Shown here: one piece after another, positions 10,201 through 21,597 of the stretch | Numbering within the stretch: the first letter of the stretch is position 1 | Layout: the number at the start of each line of letters is the position of its first letter | Assembly: GCA_037179515.1 (NCBI GenBank) | Contig: JAXCGZ010021897.1 | Coordinates: forward strand, 1-25,877 | Length of the DNA: 25,877 nucleotides | Source: Halocaridina rubra | Lineage: Eukaryota; Arthropoda; Malacostraca; Decapoda; Atyidae | Reading direction: 5' to 3' | Position numbers and translations under genes: made by a program | The notes under the pieces: model-generated | What the model saw: only the letters and a program-made list of their open reading frames with translations | Told to the model about the DNA's origin: nothing | Databases searched by the model: none

Positions 10201-10649
10201 GAAGTGGGCACCACCAACTGTTTAAAGGTGTGGCCATCTTTAGTCACATGCCTACGAAGTACTCCATCTTCAAGGGCGTAAGAGATCTGGCCTCCTCCTC
10301 TCACCGTGTAGGTCCTTCCCTCCGTGGCCTTCTGCATCCAGCGTTTGAGGCTGGGGCAAACTTGCTGCAATTTGGCAAAGTCTGCACGGGACTTCAATGG
10401 CTCTAGAGGTGCATCATCTGGTAAAGGAGGGGTAAACTCTCCGTGTTCCACATTACGTGTACTAACTGCGGAAGACTCAACGGAGTCAGTCGGAGAATCG
10501 TCCATATTCTTGGCATCAAGGCCAGGAGTTGCTGCTGAAATGGCTTCATGTGACTTCCCCCGAGGGAAGTTATAGCGAGAAATGTCCTTAAGGTAGAGGT
10601 CGGCCTGGAAAGTAGGAACTAGGTTCAGTGCGCGACCCATCAAAACAGG
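10131..10649 (-). pseudogene. End of protease, linker and integrase N-terminus of element 2
   Basis: This continues in the frame of the gag-protease ORF after a TAA at 10650-10652. It begins with the second protease motif (LMGRAL), then a Ser/Pro/acidic linker, then a sequence typical of the integrase N-terminal region (LQQVCPSLKRW, YALEDGVLRRH, KQLVVP). At about 10200 the integrase-like match leaves this frame and resumes in another one. Roughly 20 codons that normally hold the zinc-binding His pair are missing. The frame ends at a stop at 10131. In element 1 the equivalent of the TAA is a Tyr codon, so the stop is private to this copy. Confidence 0.82.
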
Positions 10650-11585
10650 TTACATAAGCCCAATCATTGCTACAGCTGGGGCTTTTCCCTTGTAGTATTT
10701 GCAATCCAGGTTAATGACACAGCAGCGTCGTATGTGGGGTGTTCCTTCAGCAATCCACACACGAACGACTTCGCCGGTATAATCTTCATCCCTGACAAAT
10801 CTCTCGTCAACAAATATGCCATTGGCCCCTGTGTCGAGGGCTATCTCAACTTCTACACCATTTATGGTTTCTAGGTATTTTGGGATAATTTCCAGATCAT
10901 CATGTTCGATGAATTCCACATTGGCAAGTTTGTGTGGTGGTTCTTCGGCATTATCCTCATTGGCCCTTTCTGGCCCTGTTTCAACAGCATGGGCCAAGTG
11001 CGTGGCTGGACGGCTATGCGGGCCGCCGCTGTGTGAGGGAGCGTGGTGGCTCTTAGAGTTTGACTGAAAACCCTGGGAAGGAGGAGCAGAGTAATGGCCT
11101 TTGCCTCTTAACTGCTGAGGCTTAGGTCTTACCGGGTCATCCTTCTTGAGTGTGGGTGCATGGCCGTAATAAGGCTTAGGTGTGTGAGGAGGATGACCTG
11201 GATGATTGAAGTTCTGCGAGGGGCTCTTGTGCTTCCCATTCCTGTAATCTCTATTTCCAGAAAAAGGACTACTGTATGGGATTCCCGCTCGAAGCCGAGC
11301 AAGCCCAAGCTCATGATCACGTTGTGCTTGTGCCTCCTCACGTTGTGCTTGTGCCTCATCACGCTGTGCTTGTGCCTCATCACATTGTGCTTGTGCCTCA
11401 TCACTTGCTCTCTTCTCCAGCTTATCTCGGCGTTCAACCATCTTCTCATGAACCCATTCGAAGAGCTTCTCCCCTGGGGAAATACCGTATCTCTCACCCC
11501 TAGCAATCATCATGTCCAGGTAATGCTCCTCATCGAATGTTTCGATGTTTTCCATGTTTGTTTCCTGTGACTGCCTGGTTTCCAT
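10650..11585 (-). CDS. Gag-like protein plus aspartic protease of element 2 (311 codons, interrupted)
   Basis: The longest frame starts at 11585. The Met at 11555 (residue 11) is better supported, because similarity to element 1 begins about there. Residues 11-60 are acidic/charged, and 62-89 are four heptads of the type DEAQAQR, a likely coiled coil. Residues 100-200 are His/Pro/Ser-rich and basic without a CCHC knuckle. The protease follows with DTGA at 251-254. No capsid-like segment lies between the coiled coil and the protease, and the frame is short for gag plus protease in this superfamily. The stop TAA at 10650 cuts the protease before its second conserved motif. The Gag role is inferred from position; the protease is clear from sequence. 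Confidence 0.78.
   Translation of the reverse strand: METRQSQETNMENIETFDEEHYLDMMIARGERYGISPGEKLFEWVHEKMVERRDKLEKRASDEAQAQCDEAQAQRDEAQAQREEAQAQRDHELGLARLRAGIPYSSPFSGNRDYRNGKHKSPSQNFNHPGHPPHTPKPYYGHAPTLKKDDPVRPKPQQLRGKGHYSAPPSQGFQSNSKSHHAPSHSGGPHSRPATHLAHAVETGPERANEDNAEEPPHKLANVEFIEHDDLEIIPKYLETINGVEVEIALDTGANGIFVDERFVRDEDYTGEVVRVWIAEGTPHIRRCCVINLDCKYYKGKAPAVAMIGLM
11319..11402 (-). repeat. 21-bp tandem repeat (four units) coding for Gag heptads
   Basis: Four consecutive 21-bp units encode DEAQAQC, DEAQAQR, DEAQAQR and EEAQAQR. Element 1 has a single unit at the matching position (about 1436-1456). The repeat stays in frame and lengthens a predicted helix by whole heptads. Confidence 0.9.
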
Positions 11586-12819
11586 GGCGGTTTCCTAAGC
11601 AGTCAGTAAGGAAGTGCCAAAACAACCACACAAAAAAACAAATCTCTACAATCGTAGAAAAAAAAATGAAAGAACCACACAACACCAAGGAGAGAAAAAA
11701 AAATTCAATGCCACAGTTCAAACTTAAATGTAAAAGTGATCTCAAAACCTCACCATAAAAGTGACTCAAAATACAATCAAGTGCAACAGCAGCAAAATGT
11801 TGCAAAACAGTGCATGAAACACTGGTAATACAGAATGGCAGTCGTGCCTGCTTAACAGCAATATGTGGCAGTAACTGCGGTTGTGGTGCAAATGAAAGGA
11901 ATGAGCAACACAATCAAGTGCAACAGCAACAAAATGTTGCAAAACAATGCATGAAACACTGGTATTACAGAATGGCAGTCGTGCCTGCTTAACAGCAATA
12001 TGTGGCAGTACCTGCGGTTATGGTGCAAATGACAGGAATGAGCAACAACGAATTTTACCGACTAGCCCCCAGTGCCTGAGAGTACAACAAGTACAGCAAA
12101 GCGGTCGTGCCTGCATATGAGCGCGTATATGGCAGTACCCACAAATAAAATATCGTAAGTAAAATTCTGGAGTGTTACCAAAAGGGCACAGATCCTAGGC
12201 AAAATACACCAACGATAAGCTAACAGCTTACTAGGCAGCCAGATTTCACATGTCTACTAGTAATGAGAAAATTTATTTTCAAGTGACAACTCAGACACAT
12301 GAAGGGCTTAGCCTTGGCTCGATAAATGACACCAAAGTTTTTCTTCCCAATCTATGAGCAGTCAATGCTTAAATATAAAACACAATTATAAGCAAAAATA
12401 CTGAATATGCTTTCTCCCAATTCCTAAATCCCAAGGAATTATAAACAATTCTTGACAAGTATCGCCCTTTAACGGATATTTAAAACACGAATGCTTTAAA
12501 CTCAATCTTATCATGCAAATAAATGAAATTTTAAATAACACGTCTTCTCGTCATGCAAAATTTCTTATTTCTGTTACCACATAATCTCATGTAGATTTCC
12601 TGAAATAGTTTACCACATGGGAAACAAGAAAATATTAGTTACCATAATTAATATTGAAAAGAAAAAAATATCTTATCCGCAACGTCTCTAGCGTGAAAAT
12701 TTTCGTGTGCAGCCTAAGAGTCATTCATTTTAATAATCGAGCCAATGGTAATCGGGTTTCATGTGCAATGTTAAAAAGCAAAATAAAAATAAATTTATAA
12801 AATCAGTCTTTCTGTTCGG
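11586..12819 (-). other. Noncoding leader of element 2
   Basis: This aligns with the element 1 leader at 1613-3078. It holds two units of the 137-bp repeat and one copy of the 81-bp unit. No convincing protein is seen. The remainder is AT-rich. Confidence 0.68.
11777..12048. repeat. 137-bp minisatellite, two units, in element 2 leader
   Basis: Unit starts (TCAAGTGCAACAGCA) lie at 11777 and 11914, exactly 137 bp apart. This is the same repeat as at 1811-2221, with one unit fewer. Confidence 0.9.
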
Positions 12820-12837
12820 GTCCCTGTTCGAGCGCCA
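12820..12837 (-). other. Primer-binding site, tRNA-Lys type, element 2
   Basis: The minus strand reads TGGCGCTCGAACAGGGAC, which differs at one base from the exact tRNA-Lys complement found in element 1. It lies 4 nt from the LTR end at 12842. Confidence 0.88.
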
Positions 12838-14153
12838 ATCTTGTTGGGGGTTGGGGATGGTAGAGTGTTGTTAAGATTCTGTTTTACTAAGGGGACTCAA
12901 AGGACTGAGCTTGGTTAAGAGCCCGCAAACAGACAGGATAGTTATTTGTACTTGAACACTCCATTCATTTTGCCATGGCTCGGTTAAATGAAACTCAGAA
13001 CTCAACTTTCTTTTAATTTTGGAAATGCAATGACATGAAAAGAATTGAATTAAATTTCTCAAATTAAGTTTTATGAAATGCTGCCTCGAATCCCGGAGGT
13101 GGTGAGCACGATTTCGTTTCCTGGCATCACGGACGTATACAAAGACTTTGGCCTCAACTCGACGATTACCTCTGTCACACAGGCAGAGTAGAATACAGGA
13201 CACTGCAATTTCAGAAACAGAAATGACACACTGTTTATAATGGGAAACTGAAAGCATGAGCACACATATTATGAGTTTCCAGTGTTATTCTACTGGATGA
13301 AAATATATTGGTTATTCACAGCTAACCAGAAATATTTATGCTACCATAATAGCATACAAAACCATTAATTCTTTACTGGTTTTAAAGGAAAACAATTTAT
13401 GCACAATAAATAAAGAATAAGCAAGACAAATACAGTACTGTATGTATTCCTTAAATTGTGGGCAACCACAAAAGTTGCAATGCTTATTACTGATTTACAA
13501 TTAATATGGTAAAACTCTATTTAGGATAAAGGAAGAATCTACGAGATAAATACAGTATTCATTCACTTTTGGCTATCAAGAACTGTTTGCAATGAAAAAG
13601 AGGGTGCAAAACCACCTTTTGAAGTATTTGCAACATATAACTCAAAACACTTTATCCCCAACATATGAAGGATTAGCAAGATAAATACAGTATGCATTCA
13701 TTAAATTGTGGTTAACAGGAAATATTTGCAAAGCCAACAGCGTAAAATTACCTTTTAATTATTTGCAGTTTATAGCATAAATGATTTTTGCAATTTATAT
13801 AGCAAATAGCTTTTTTGACGAGTTTTTGACGTAAAACACTTTATTTATGATGATAGAAAGAGGTGAAATGAAATTAGAATTTATTAAGAAAAGGGATAGA
13901 TTTTTACGGGCTCATAACCAGTCTTCAGAGGATGAGATTTTTGTTTATCACATTCAATTAAAAGAATGTTCTTAGCAATGTATATCAGCTGTAATTTTCA
14001 TGTTAAGGAATTAACTTTGGCAAGTGAGATTCCAGTTAGGTAATCTACAAAATTTTGTGTGTATGGGAATGGAATCTGAGAATAAAATTCGTAAGATTTA
14101 GCCAGTAACGAATGTAACTAATTCTCGAAAAACCAATTTGCTTGACCATCAAA

Positions 14154-16202
14154 ATGAATGAGCTTTTTGGAGTTATTGACTGGAGAACCTTATTTTACAA
14201 CAAATCTGTACAAGAAATGTATGACATCTTTTGTGAGAAATATGGGAAGATAGTAGATTGCTGCATACCTGTCATCAAAGTAGGTGTAATTCATGCCAGA
14301 GAGAAATGGTTCGATAATGGGTGTAAAAGAGCTAAGGAGTGGAGAGACAAATGCTGGAAAAGGTATAGGAGGAGAAAAAACATAAATGCCTGGCAAACCT
14401 ACAAAAGAGCAAGAAATGACTACCTAAGTAAAAGGAGAGAGGCAGAGAGAGACTATGAGAGGGACATCACCAGGAAGGCTAAAGAAAATCCCAAGCTTTT
14501 CCACAGCTTTATCAGAGGAAAACTGAAGGTAAAAGAACAGGTTTTAAGGCTAAAGAGAGCGGATGGAAGCATCACTGAGGCGGATGAAGAGATCTGCAAA
14601 GAATTGAACAAGGAGTTTCAGTCAGTATTTACAGTAGAAAATACCCCACCCCCTCAGATTGCAGTGATAGAAGCTCAAGGGCCGGTATTAGAGAACATCA
14701 ACCTTACAGCCACAGAGGTATGCAAAGCGCTGATGGATTTAGATGTTCATAAAGCTACAGGTCCCGATGACATATCCCCTCATGTGCTTAAAAAATGCGC
14801 AAACACAATATCAGTGGCACTAAGTATCATATTTAAGGAGTCACTGGAGTCGGGGGAGATTCCAAGATGCTGGAAACAAGCAAATGTGATACCTATCTTC
14901 AAAAAGGGAAGGAGGGATACGGCTCTGAACTATAGACCAGTTTCCTTGACCAGCATAGTTTGCAAAGTTATGGAGAAACTACTAAGGAAACATAACTCTC
15001 TTCACTTGGAATCCTTCAACTTTTTGTCAGTGAGGCAACATGGCTTCAGAGAAGGTAGATCAACAGTAACAAACTTATTAGAATTTTATGATGAGGTAAG
15101 CCAAATCTTACAGGAAAGAGAGGGGTGGGCAGAATGCATATTCCTAGACTTCCAGAAGGCGTTTGACACTGTTCCACATGGGAGACTTATTAGGAAGCTG
15201 CAATCAATGGCTAGAATAAGTGGAAATGTTTTGGAATGGATAAAAACTTACTTAGAAGGAAGGGAACAAAGGGTTAGAGTAAGACACTCAGTGTCTGAAT
15301 GGAGAAGAGTTAGTAGTAGAGTTCCACAGGGTTCAGTTTTAGGGCCACTTTTGTTCCTTGTATATGTAAATGACCTACCAGAGTGTGTAAATTCATTCAT
15401 GAATATGTTTGCAGATGATGCAAAGATTGTGAAGAAAGTAAAAAACGAGAACAATGGTAGAGAACTTCAGGAGGATCTAAATAATCTGCATGAGTGGTCA
15501 GAAAAGTGGCTAATGAAATTCAATACTTCAAAATGTAAGGTAATGAGAATGGGTAGAAGTGCAAGAAGGCCCAAGCTTGACTACTCGGTGGCTGGAGTAC
15601 AACTTCAAGAGACAGAAAATGAGAGAGATCTAGGAGTAAACATACTGGCAGATTTGTCTCCAAAAATACATATAAATGGCATAGTAAGGGCAGCATATGC
15701 ATTCTTATCAAATGTAAGGGTAGCCTTCAGGCACATGGACAAGGAAATGTTCAGAAATATTTATGTAACCTATGTGAGGCCAAAACTCGAATATGCAGCC
15801 CCCTTTTGGAATCCGCACTTGAAAAAGCACATAGCTAAGCTTGAAAGAGTTCAAAGACATGCCACGAAACTGGTGCCAGAAATACGCAATCTCAGTTATG
15901 ATGAGAGGGTGAGGGAATTAGACTTACCATCACTCGAAGCTAGAAGAGTGAGGGGGGATATGGTGACAGTCTTTAAATTCCTTCATGGTTATGATAGAGT
16001 GGATAGGGATCGATATTTTGATATGGCTGGCTCTAGAACTAGAGGTGATAGTTTGAAGCTTCGTAAGAAAACTTCTTTGCAGGATGTAAGGAAATACTTT
16101 TTCAGTGTAAGAGTAGTTGATAATTGGAATTGGCTAAGCGAGGAGGTAGTTAATGCTATCTCAATCCATAGTTTTAATGACAGGTATGATAAGTATCACT
16201 AA
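14154..16202 (+). CDS. LINE ORF2 fragment: reverse transcriptase and C-terminal domain, open frame
   Basis: The frame runs without a stop from the first in-frame ATG (14154) to TAA at 16200-16202, about 682 residues. The ATG is not the native start: the endonuclease domain, partly seen in the copy at 18968-21597, has been lost by 5' truncation. A basic connector (about the first 190 residues) precedes RT, which includes [27 protein letters not shown] and the catalytic FADD at 15408-15419. The C-terminal part (MFRNIYVTYVRPKLEYAAPF, then a long basic tail ending DKYH) is typical of CR1/L2-type LINEs. The block before VPQG reads SSR, where SSG is usual. The lack of stops over 2 kb suggests a fairly recent insertion. 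Confidence 0.92.
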   Translation: MNELFGVIDWRTLFYNKSVQEMYDIFCEKYGKIVDCCIPVIKVGVIHAREKWFDNGCKRAKEWRDKCWKRYRRRKNINAWQTYKRARNDYLSKRREAERDYERDITRKAKENPKLFHSFIRGKLKVKEQVLRLKRADGSITEADEEICKELNKEFQSVFTVENTPPPQIAVIEAQGPVLENINLTATEVCKALMDLDVHKATGPDDISPHVLKKCANTISVALSIIFKESLESGEIPRCWKQANVIPIFKKGRRDTALNYRPVSLTSIVCKVMEKLLRKHNSLHLESFNFLSVRQHGFREGRSTVTNLLEFYDEVSQILQEREGWAECIFLDFQKAFDTVPHGRLIRKLQSMARISGNVLEWIKTYLEGREQRVRVRHSVSEWRRVSSRVPQGSVLGPLLFLVYVNDLPECVNSFMNMFADDAKIVKKVKNENNGRELQEDLNNLHEWSEKWLMKFNTSKCKVMRMGRSARRPKLDYSVAGVQLQETENERDLGVNILADLSPKIHINGIVRAAYAFLSNVRVAFRHMDKEMFRNIYVTYVRPKLEYAAPFWNPHLKKHIAKLERVQRHATKLVPEIRNLSYDERVRELDLPSLEARRVRGDMVTVFKFLHGYDRVDRDRYFDMAGSRTRGDSLKLRKKTSLQDVRKYFFSVRVVDNWNWLSEEVVNAISIHSFNDRYDKYH

Positions 16203-16226
16203 GTATAAAATGGAACCGATCATGAG

Positions 16227-16292
16227 ACGGGAAGAAACGAGCTTTGGGGTCTTTCCCGTAAACACAATTAGGTAATCACAATTAGGTAATCA
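16227..16292 (+). repeat. LINE 3' hairpin and 14-bp tail repeats
   Basis: ACGGGAAGA at 16227-16235 can pair with TCTTTCCCGT at 16250-16259, with one bulged base and a loop of about 14 nt. It is followed by two units of AATTAGGTAATCAC (16266-16293). The same hairpin and tail occur, reverse-complemented, at the 3' ends of the minus-strand LINE copies. A 3' stem-loop next to a simple repeat is a known recognition arrangement in L2-type LINEs. Confidence 0.75.
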
Positions 16293-16837
16293 CACTATCC
16301 CTCACCTTGTTGTGCCAGATGAATTCCTGTGAAGATGCCACGTAAATAAGGTTTGAAATAAACTTAGACTGCTCAGGTGAGATGTTGCCTCTGGGCAGTC
16401 TCGGCGCCAAAAGAGGACGCCTCATTGTCCCTCCTGGTGAGTTCATCTGTAGGATACATTTCTAGAGCAGTAACTGGCTCTGATATCATTTAAGGACTAT
16501 TTTAGTGGTGGTCCCTGGCAAGCAATTATAGCAGAGATGCAAGGGAGAGACAGTATTTTAGGTGCAACAAGTGGAAGCAAATAAAATAAAACGAGAATAA
16601 TAATGAAAAGTTAGGTTACTGGTAAACAATCTCCAGAACGTTCTTTGCTCGTAGGAGACGGAATTTAAGAACTCAAATAATACAGAAGCTACTGATATAT
16701 CTAGACAGGCTAATGACATAACAGCAAGATCAAATTTATAACAATATTTTCAGCAAGAACAATTTTTATAATAAGAAACTTGTAAACAAAACGTATCTGG
16801 TGAGTTCAATGAAGAGGTGGAAAAAAGTAGGAGCAGC

Positions 16838-16844
16838 CTTTATA
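16838..16844 (-). promoter_or_regulatory. TATA-like element in 5' LTR of element 2
   Basis: This is the conserved TATAAAGGCTGCTCC phrase on the coding strand. In this LTR it would drive the full element transcript, but the LINE now separates it from the leader. Confidence 0.48.
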
Positions 16845-17065
16845 TCGGGACTATACTTCTACACTTACAAGAAGAGTAAATAAGGTATATTTAAAATTAG
16901 CTATAAGCTAAAATATAAATTCCAAATAATCATAATCTGCAAAAGTCAAGAAGTGGGAATTATTTTTTTAGTTAGAAAAATGAAAGTTAAGTTACTAAAT
17001 TAATTAATAAGGCATCTAACAGCCTCTGGTGACTTTGAGCGAAACACTCTGTCACAGTTTGGTAC

Positions 17066-17600
17066 ATTCAATTAAAGAAATTTCTTATCAATGCATATCA
17101 GCGGTAATTTCCAGGTTAAGGAATTAAGTTTGGCAAATGATATTCCAGTTAGGTAATCTACAAAAGTTTGTTTTGTATGGGAATGGAAGCTGAGAAAATT
17201 TTCGTAGGATTTGACCTGTAAACTATTTCACCAGTAACGAATTTAACCAGTTTCTCAAATTCACAATTTGCTTGACCAACGAGTTTACTAAACTCTGATG
17301 CTCACCTTGTGTATGCCAGATGAATTCCTGTGAAGATGCACATAAATAAGGTTTGAAATAAACTTGACTGCTGAGGCGAGATCTTGCCTCTGGGAAGTTT
17401 GGCCGCTACTTGAGGATGATTCAATATCCCTCCAGGTGACGTCATCTGTAGGATATATATCCAGAGGAGTAATTGATTTTTATAATATTTGAGGGCTACT
17501 GTAGTGGTGGCCCATGGCAGGCAATTGTGGCAGAGATGAAAGGGAGAGCCAGTATTTTTGGTGCAACAAGTGGAAACAAATAAAATAAAACATGTATCCC
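17066..17600 (-). mobile_element. Older, diverged LTR fragment
   Basis: From about 17066 the sequence parallels 5838-6345 (shared GATGAATTCCTGTGAAGATG, ATAAGGTTTGAAATAAACTT and AACAAATAAAATAAAAC-type phrases) with many more differences than the other LTRs show among themselves. It has neither LTR terminus. It starts about 9 bp beyond the clean LTR end at 17056, so element 2 probably integrated into or beside it. Confidence 0.75.
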
Positions 17601-17658
17601 CTCTCTCAAAGGTTACTTTTGTTAGTCTTTGCTTTCCCTCCCTAGAATATTTACCTTG

Positions 17659-18455
17659 TTAGTGAATGTTTATAATATCCTCAGGACCACAAACTACTCC
17701 AAGTTCTCTTATCAGGTCTAAAACCGTAGCCTTATTTTCTTCAAGACTCCCCTGCCATGTTGGCTCCTTAGATTTGCTTATGCCTGAGAATACCACTGTC
17801 TTCTCTTTATCAAGTGCCTGTCTAATCAGTGGATTTGCCCTTTCCATCACGTCTTTCATTTTTTCTATTACTGTCTCTTTATAATCAACTGTTTGCATGT
17901 TTTCCAGTGCCACCACCTTCACAGCCTCTTTTACTGCCACATTCCCCTTTAATACATCAGCAAAAGAAGTTTCCGAGGCATCACATTCCATATTCAGTTC
18001 CCGAAACTCTTTTCTAAACTGTTCGATGTGATCCTTAATCTTGATATCCTAAACTGCAATCTCGTCTCTCTCAGAAGAGAGCAGTAAACTAGCATTTAAT
18101 TCATTCAGGTTGTCATTCAACAGTTTGTTGTTATCTTCTTGTTTAGAGATTCTGGTTTCTAGTTAACTCTTTTCCCCTTCCAGCTTCTTTCATAGTTTTT
18201 CTAGTTTTTTCTCTTGCCCTTGTGTTTTATTTGCCTCCTCCAAAAATCTTATTTCCTCTCTGAGTTATTTATTCTTTCATTTCTTTATCCATATTCCGAA
18301 TTTTATCATCAAAGTTTGTAAGTATTGTCTCTAGTTCCTTGACTTTCTGTTTCAATCTCCTAACAGTAACTCCTCCTCCTGACACATCCCCCGGAGATCT
18401 CCTACCACCCCTCCCCTGACAATTGGATGAGGGGTGCTTGGGACAGAGATGGCCT
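17659..18455 (-). pseudogene. LINE ORF1 remnant (coiled coil plus RRM-like segment)
   Basis: The longest open piece, 17659-17991, encodes 110 residues ending in KTVVFSGISKSKEPTW...ELGVVCGPEDIINIH, which resembles the RRM-like core of ORF1 proteins of CR1/L2/L1-type LINEs. Upstream in the same frame lies a heptad-rich segment (EEANKTQGQEKKLEKL, QEDNNKLLNDNLNELNAS) broken by TAG (18049-18051), TAA (18163-18165) and TGA (18190-18192). One frameshift near 18270 leads to a Cys/His stretch (LCPKHPSSNC) in another frame. ORF1 proteins bind LINE RNA. The remnant is cut off at its C-terminal side near 17655. Whether it belongs to the same LINE family as the neighbouring ORF2 copies cannot be told from the window. 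Confidence 0.65.
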
Positions 18456-18643
18456 CATTATGTTTTCCCTTTCACATAATATAGAGAGAAGAAATAAAAA
18501 AGAGAGAGAGAGAAAAGTTTCTATTTAAGCATCTCAGAGAATTTTTATATTTTAATATGAGTACTAATTTAGTTACTCAATTTATCTCTTTTCTGGTAAC
18601 ACACATCCTAACTAAAAATATGTCTGATAATTTGGTAATTTGA
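18456..18643. other. Unassigned AT-rich spacer
   Basis: It contains a short GA run near 18502-18514 and otherwise plain AT-rich sequence. I see no gene or repeat boundary in it. Confidence 0.5.

Positions 18644-21597
<2,954 letters not shown>

Larger units (their letters stand above)
14148..16292 (+). mobile_element. 5'-truncated CR1/L2-like LINE inserted in LTR
   Basis: LTR sequence breaks at CTTGACC (14147) and resumes at ACACTATCCC (about 16292). Compared with the intact LTR near 4540-4560, about 15 bp of target are missing and there is no target duplication. The insert begins inside ORF2, upstream of RT, and ends with a short 3' UTR, a hairpin and two 14-bp tail repeats. It is opposite in orientation to the host LTR and to the LINE copies at 18877-25760. 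Confidence 0.9.
5159..17056 (-). mobile_element. Element 2: Ty3/gypsy-type retrotransposon with gag-PR-IN-RT-RH order
   Basis: Read on the minus strand: 5' LTR (17056 to 12842, split by a LINE), tRNA-Lys primer-binding site, repeat-bearing leader, gag-protease, integrase, RT, RNase H, a noncoding stretch, then a 3' LTR cut short at 5159. Individual domains are Ty3/gypsy-like (RT with MPFGMVNAPG; integrase with a GPY module), yet integrase precedes RT, matching the Gmr1-like group. The element is decayed: one nonsense codon in protease, a frameshift with deletion in the integrase zinc finger, and TGA codons between IN and RT and inside RNase H. No envelope-like frame is seen. Target-site duplications cannot be tested because the 3' LTR end is missing. 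Confidence 0.88.
12842..17056 (-). mobile_element. 5' LTR of element 2, interrupted by a LINE
   Basis: The termini TGTGACAG (17056) and CCCCAACA (12842) are both present on the minus strand. Without the LINE at 14148-16292 the LTR is about 2.07 kb. It retains both the three-unit internal repeat and the 180-bp segment that the other LTRs lack in turn, so it is the best guide to the full LTR. Confidence 0.88.

Noticed and set aside
11160..11570. 136-residue plus-strand frame and other long frames opposite gag
   Set aside because: These are shadows of the minus-strand gag frame; the Leu/Cys repeats mirror the 21-bp repeat.
15248..15454. Minus-strand frames opposite the LINE RT (also 22150-22341 and similar)
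   Set aside because: They are antisense shadows repeated in every LINE copy.
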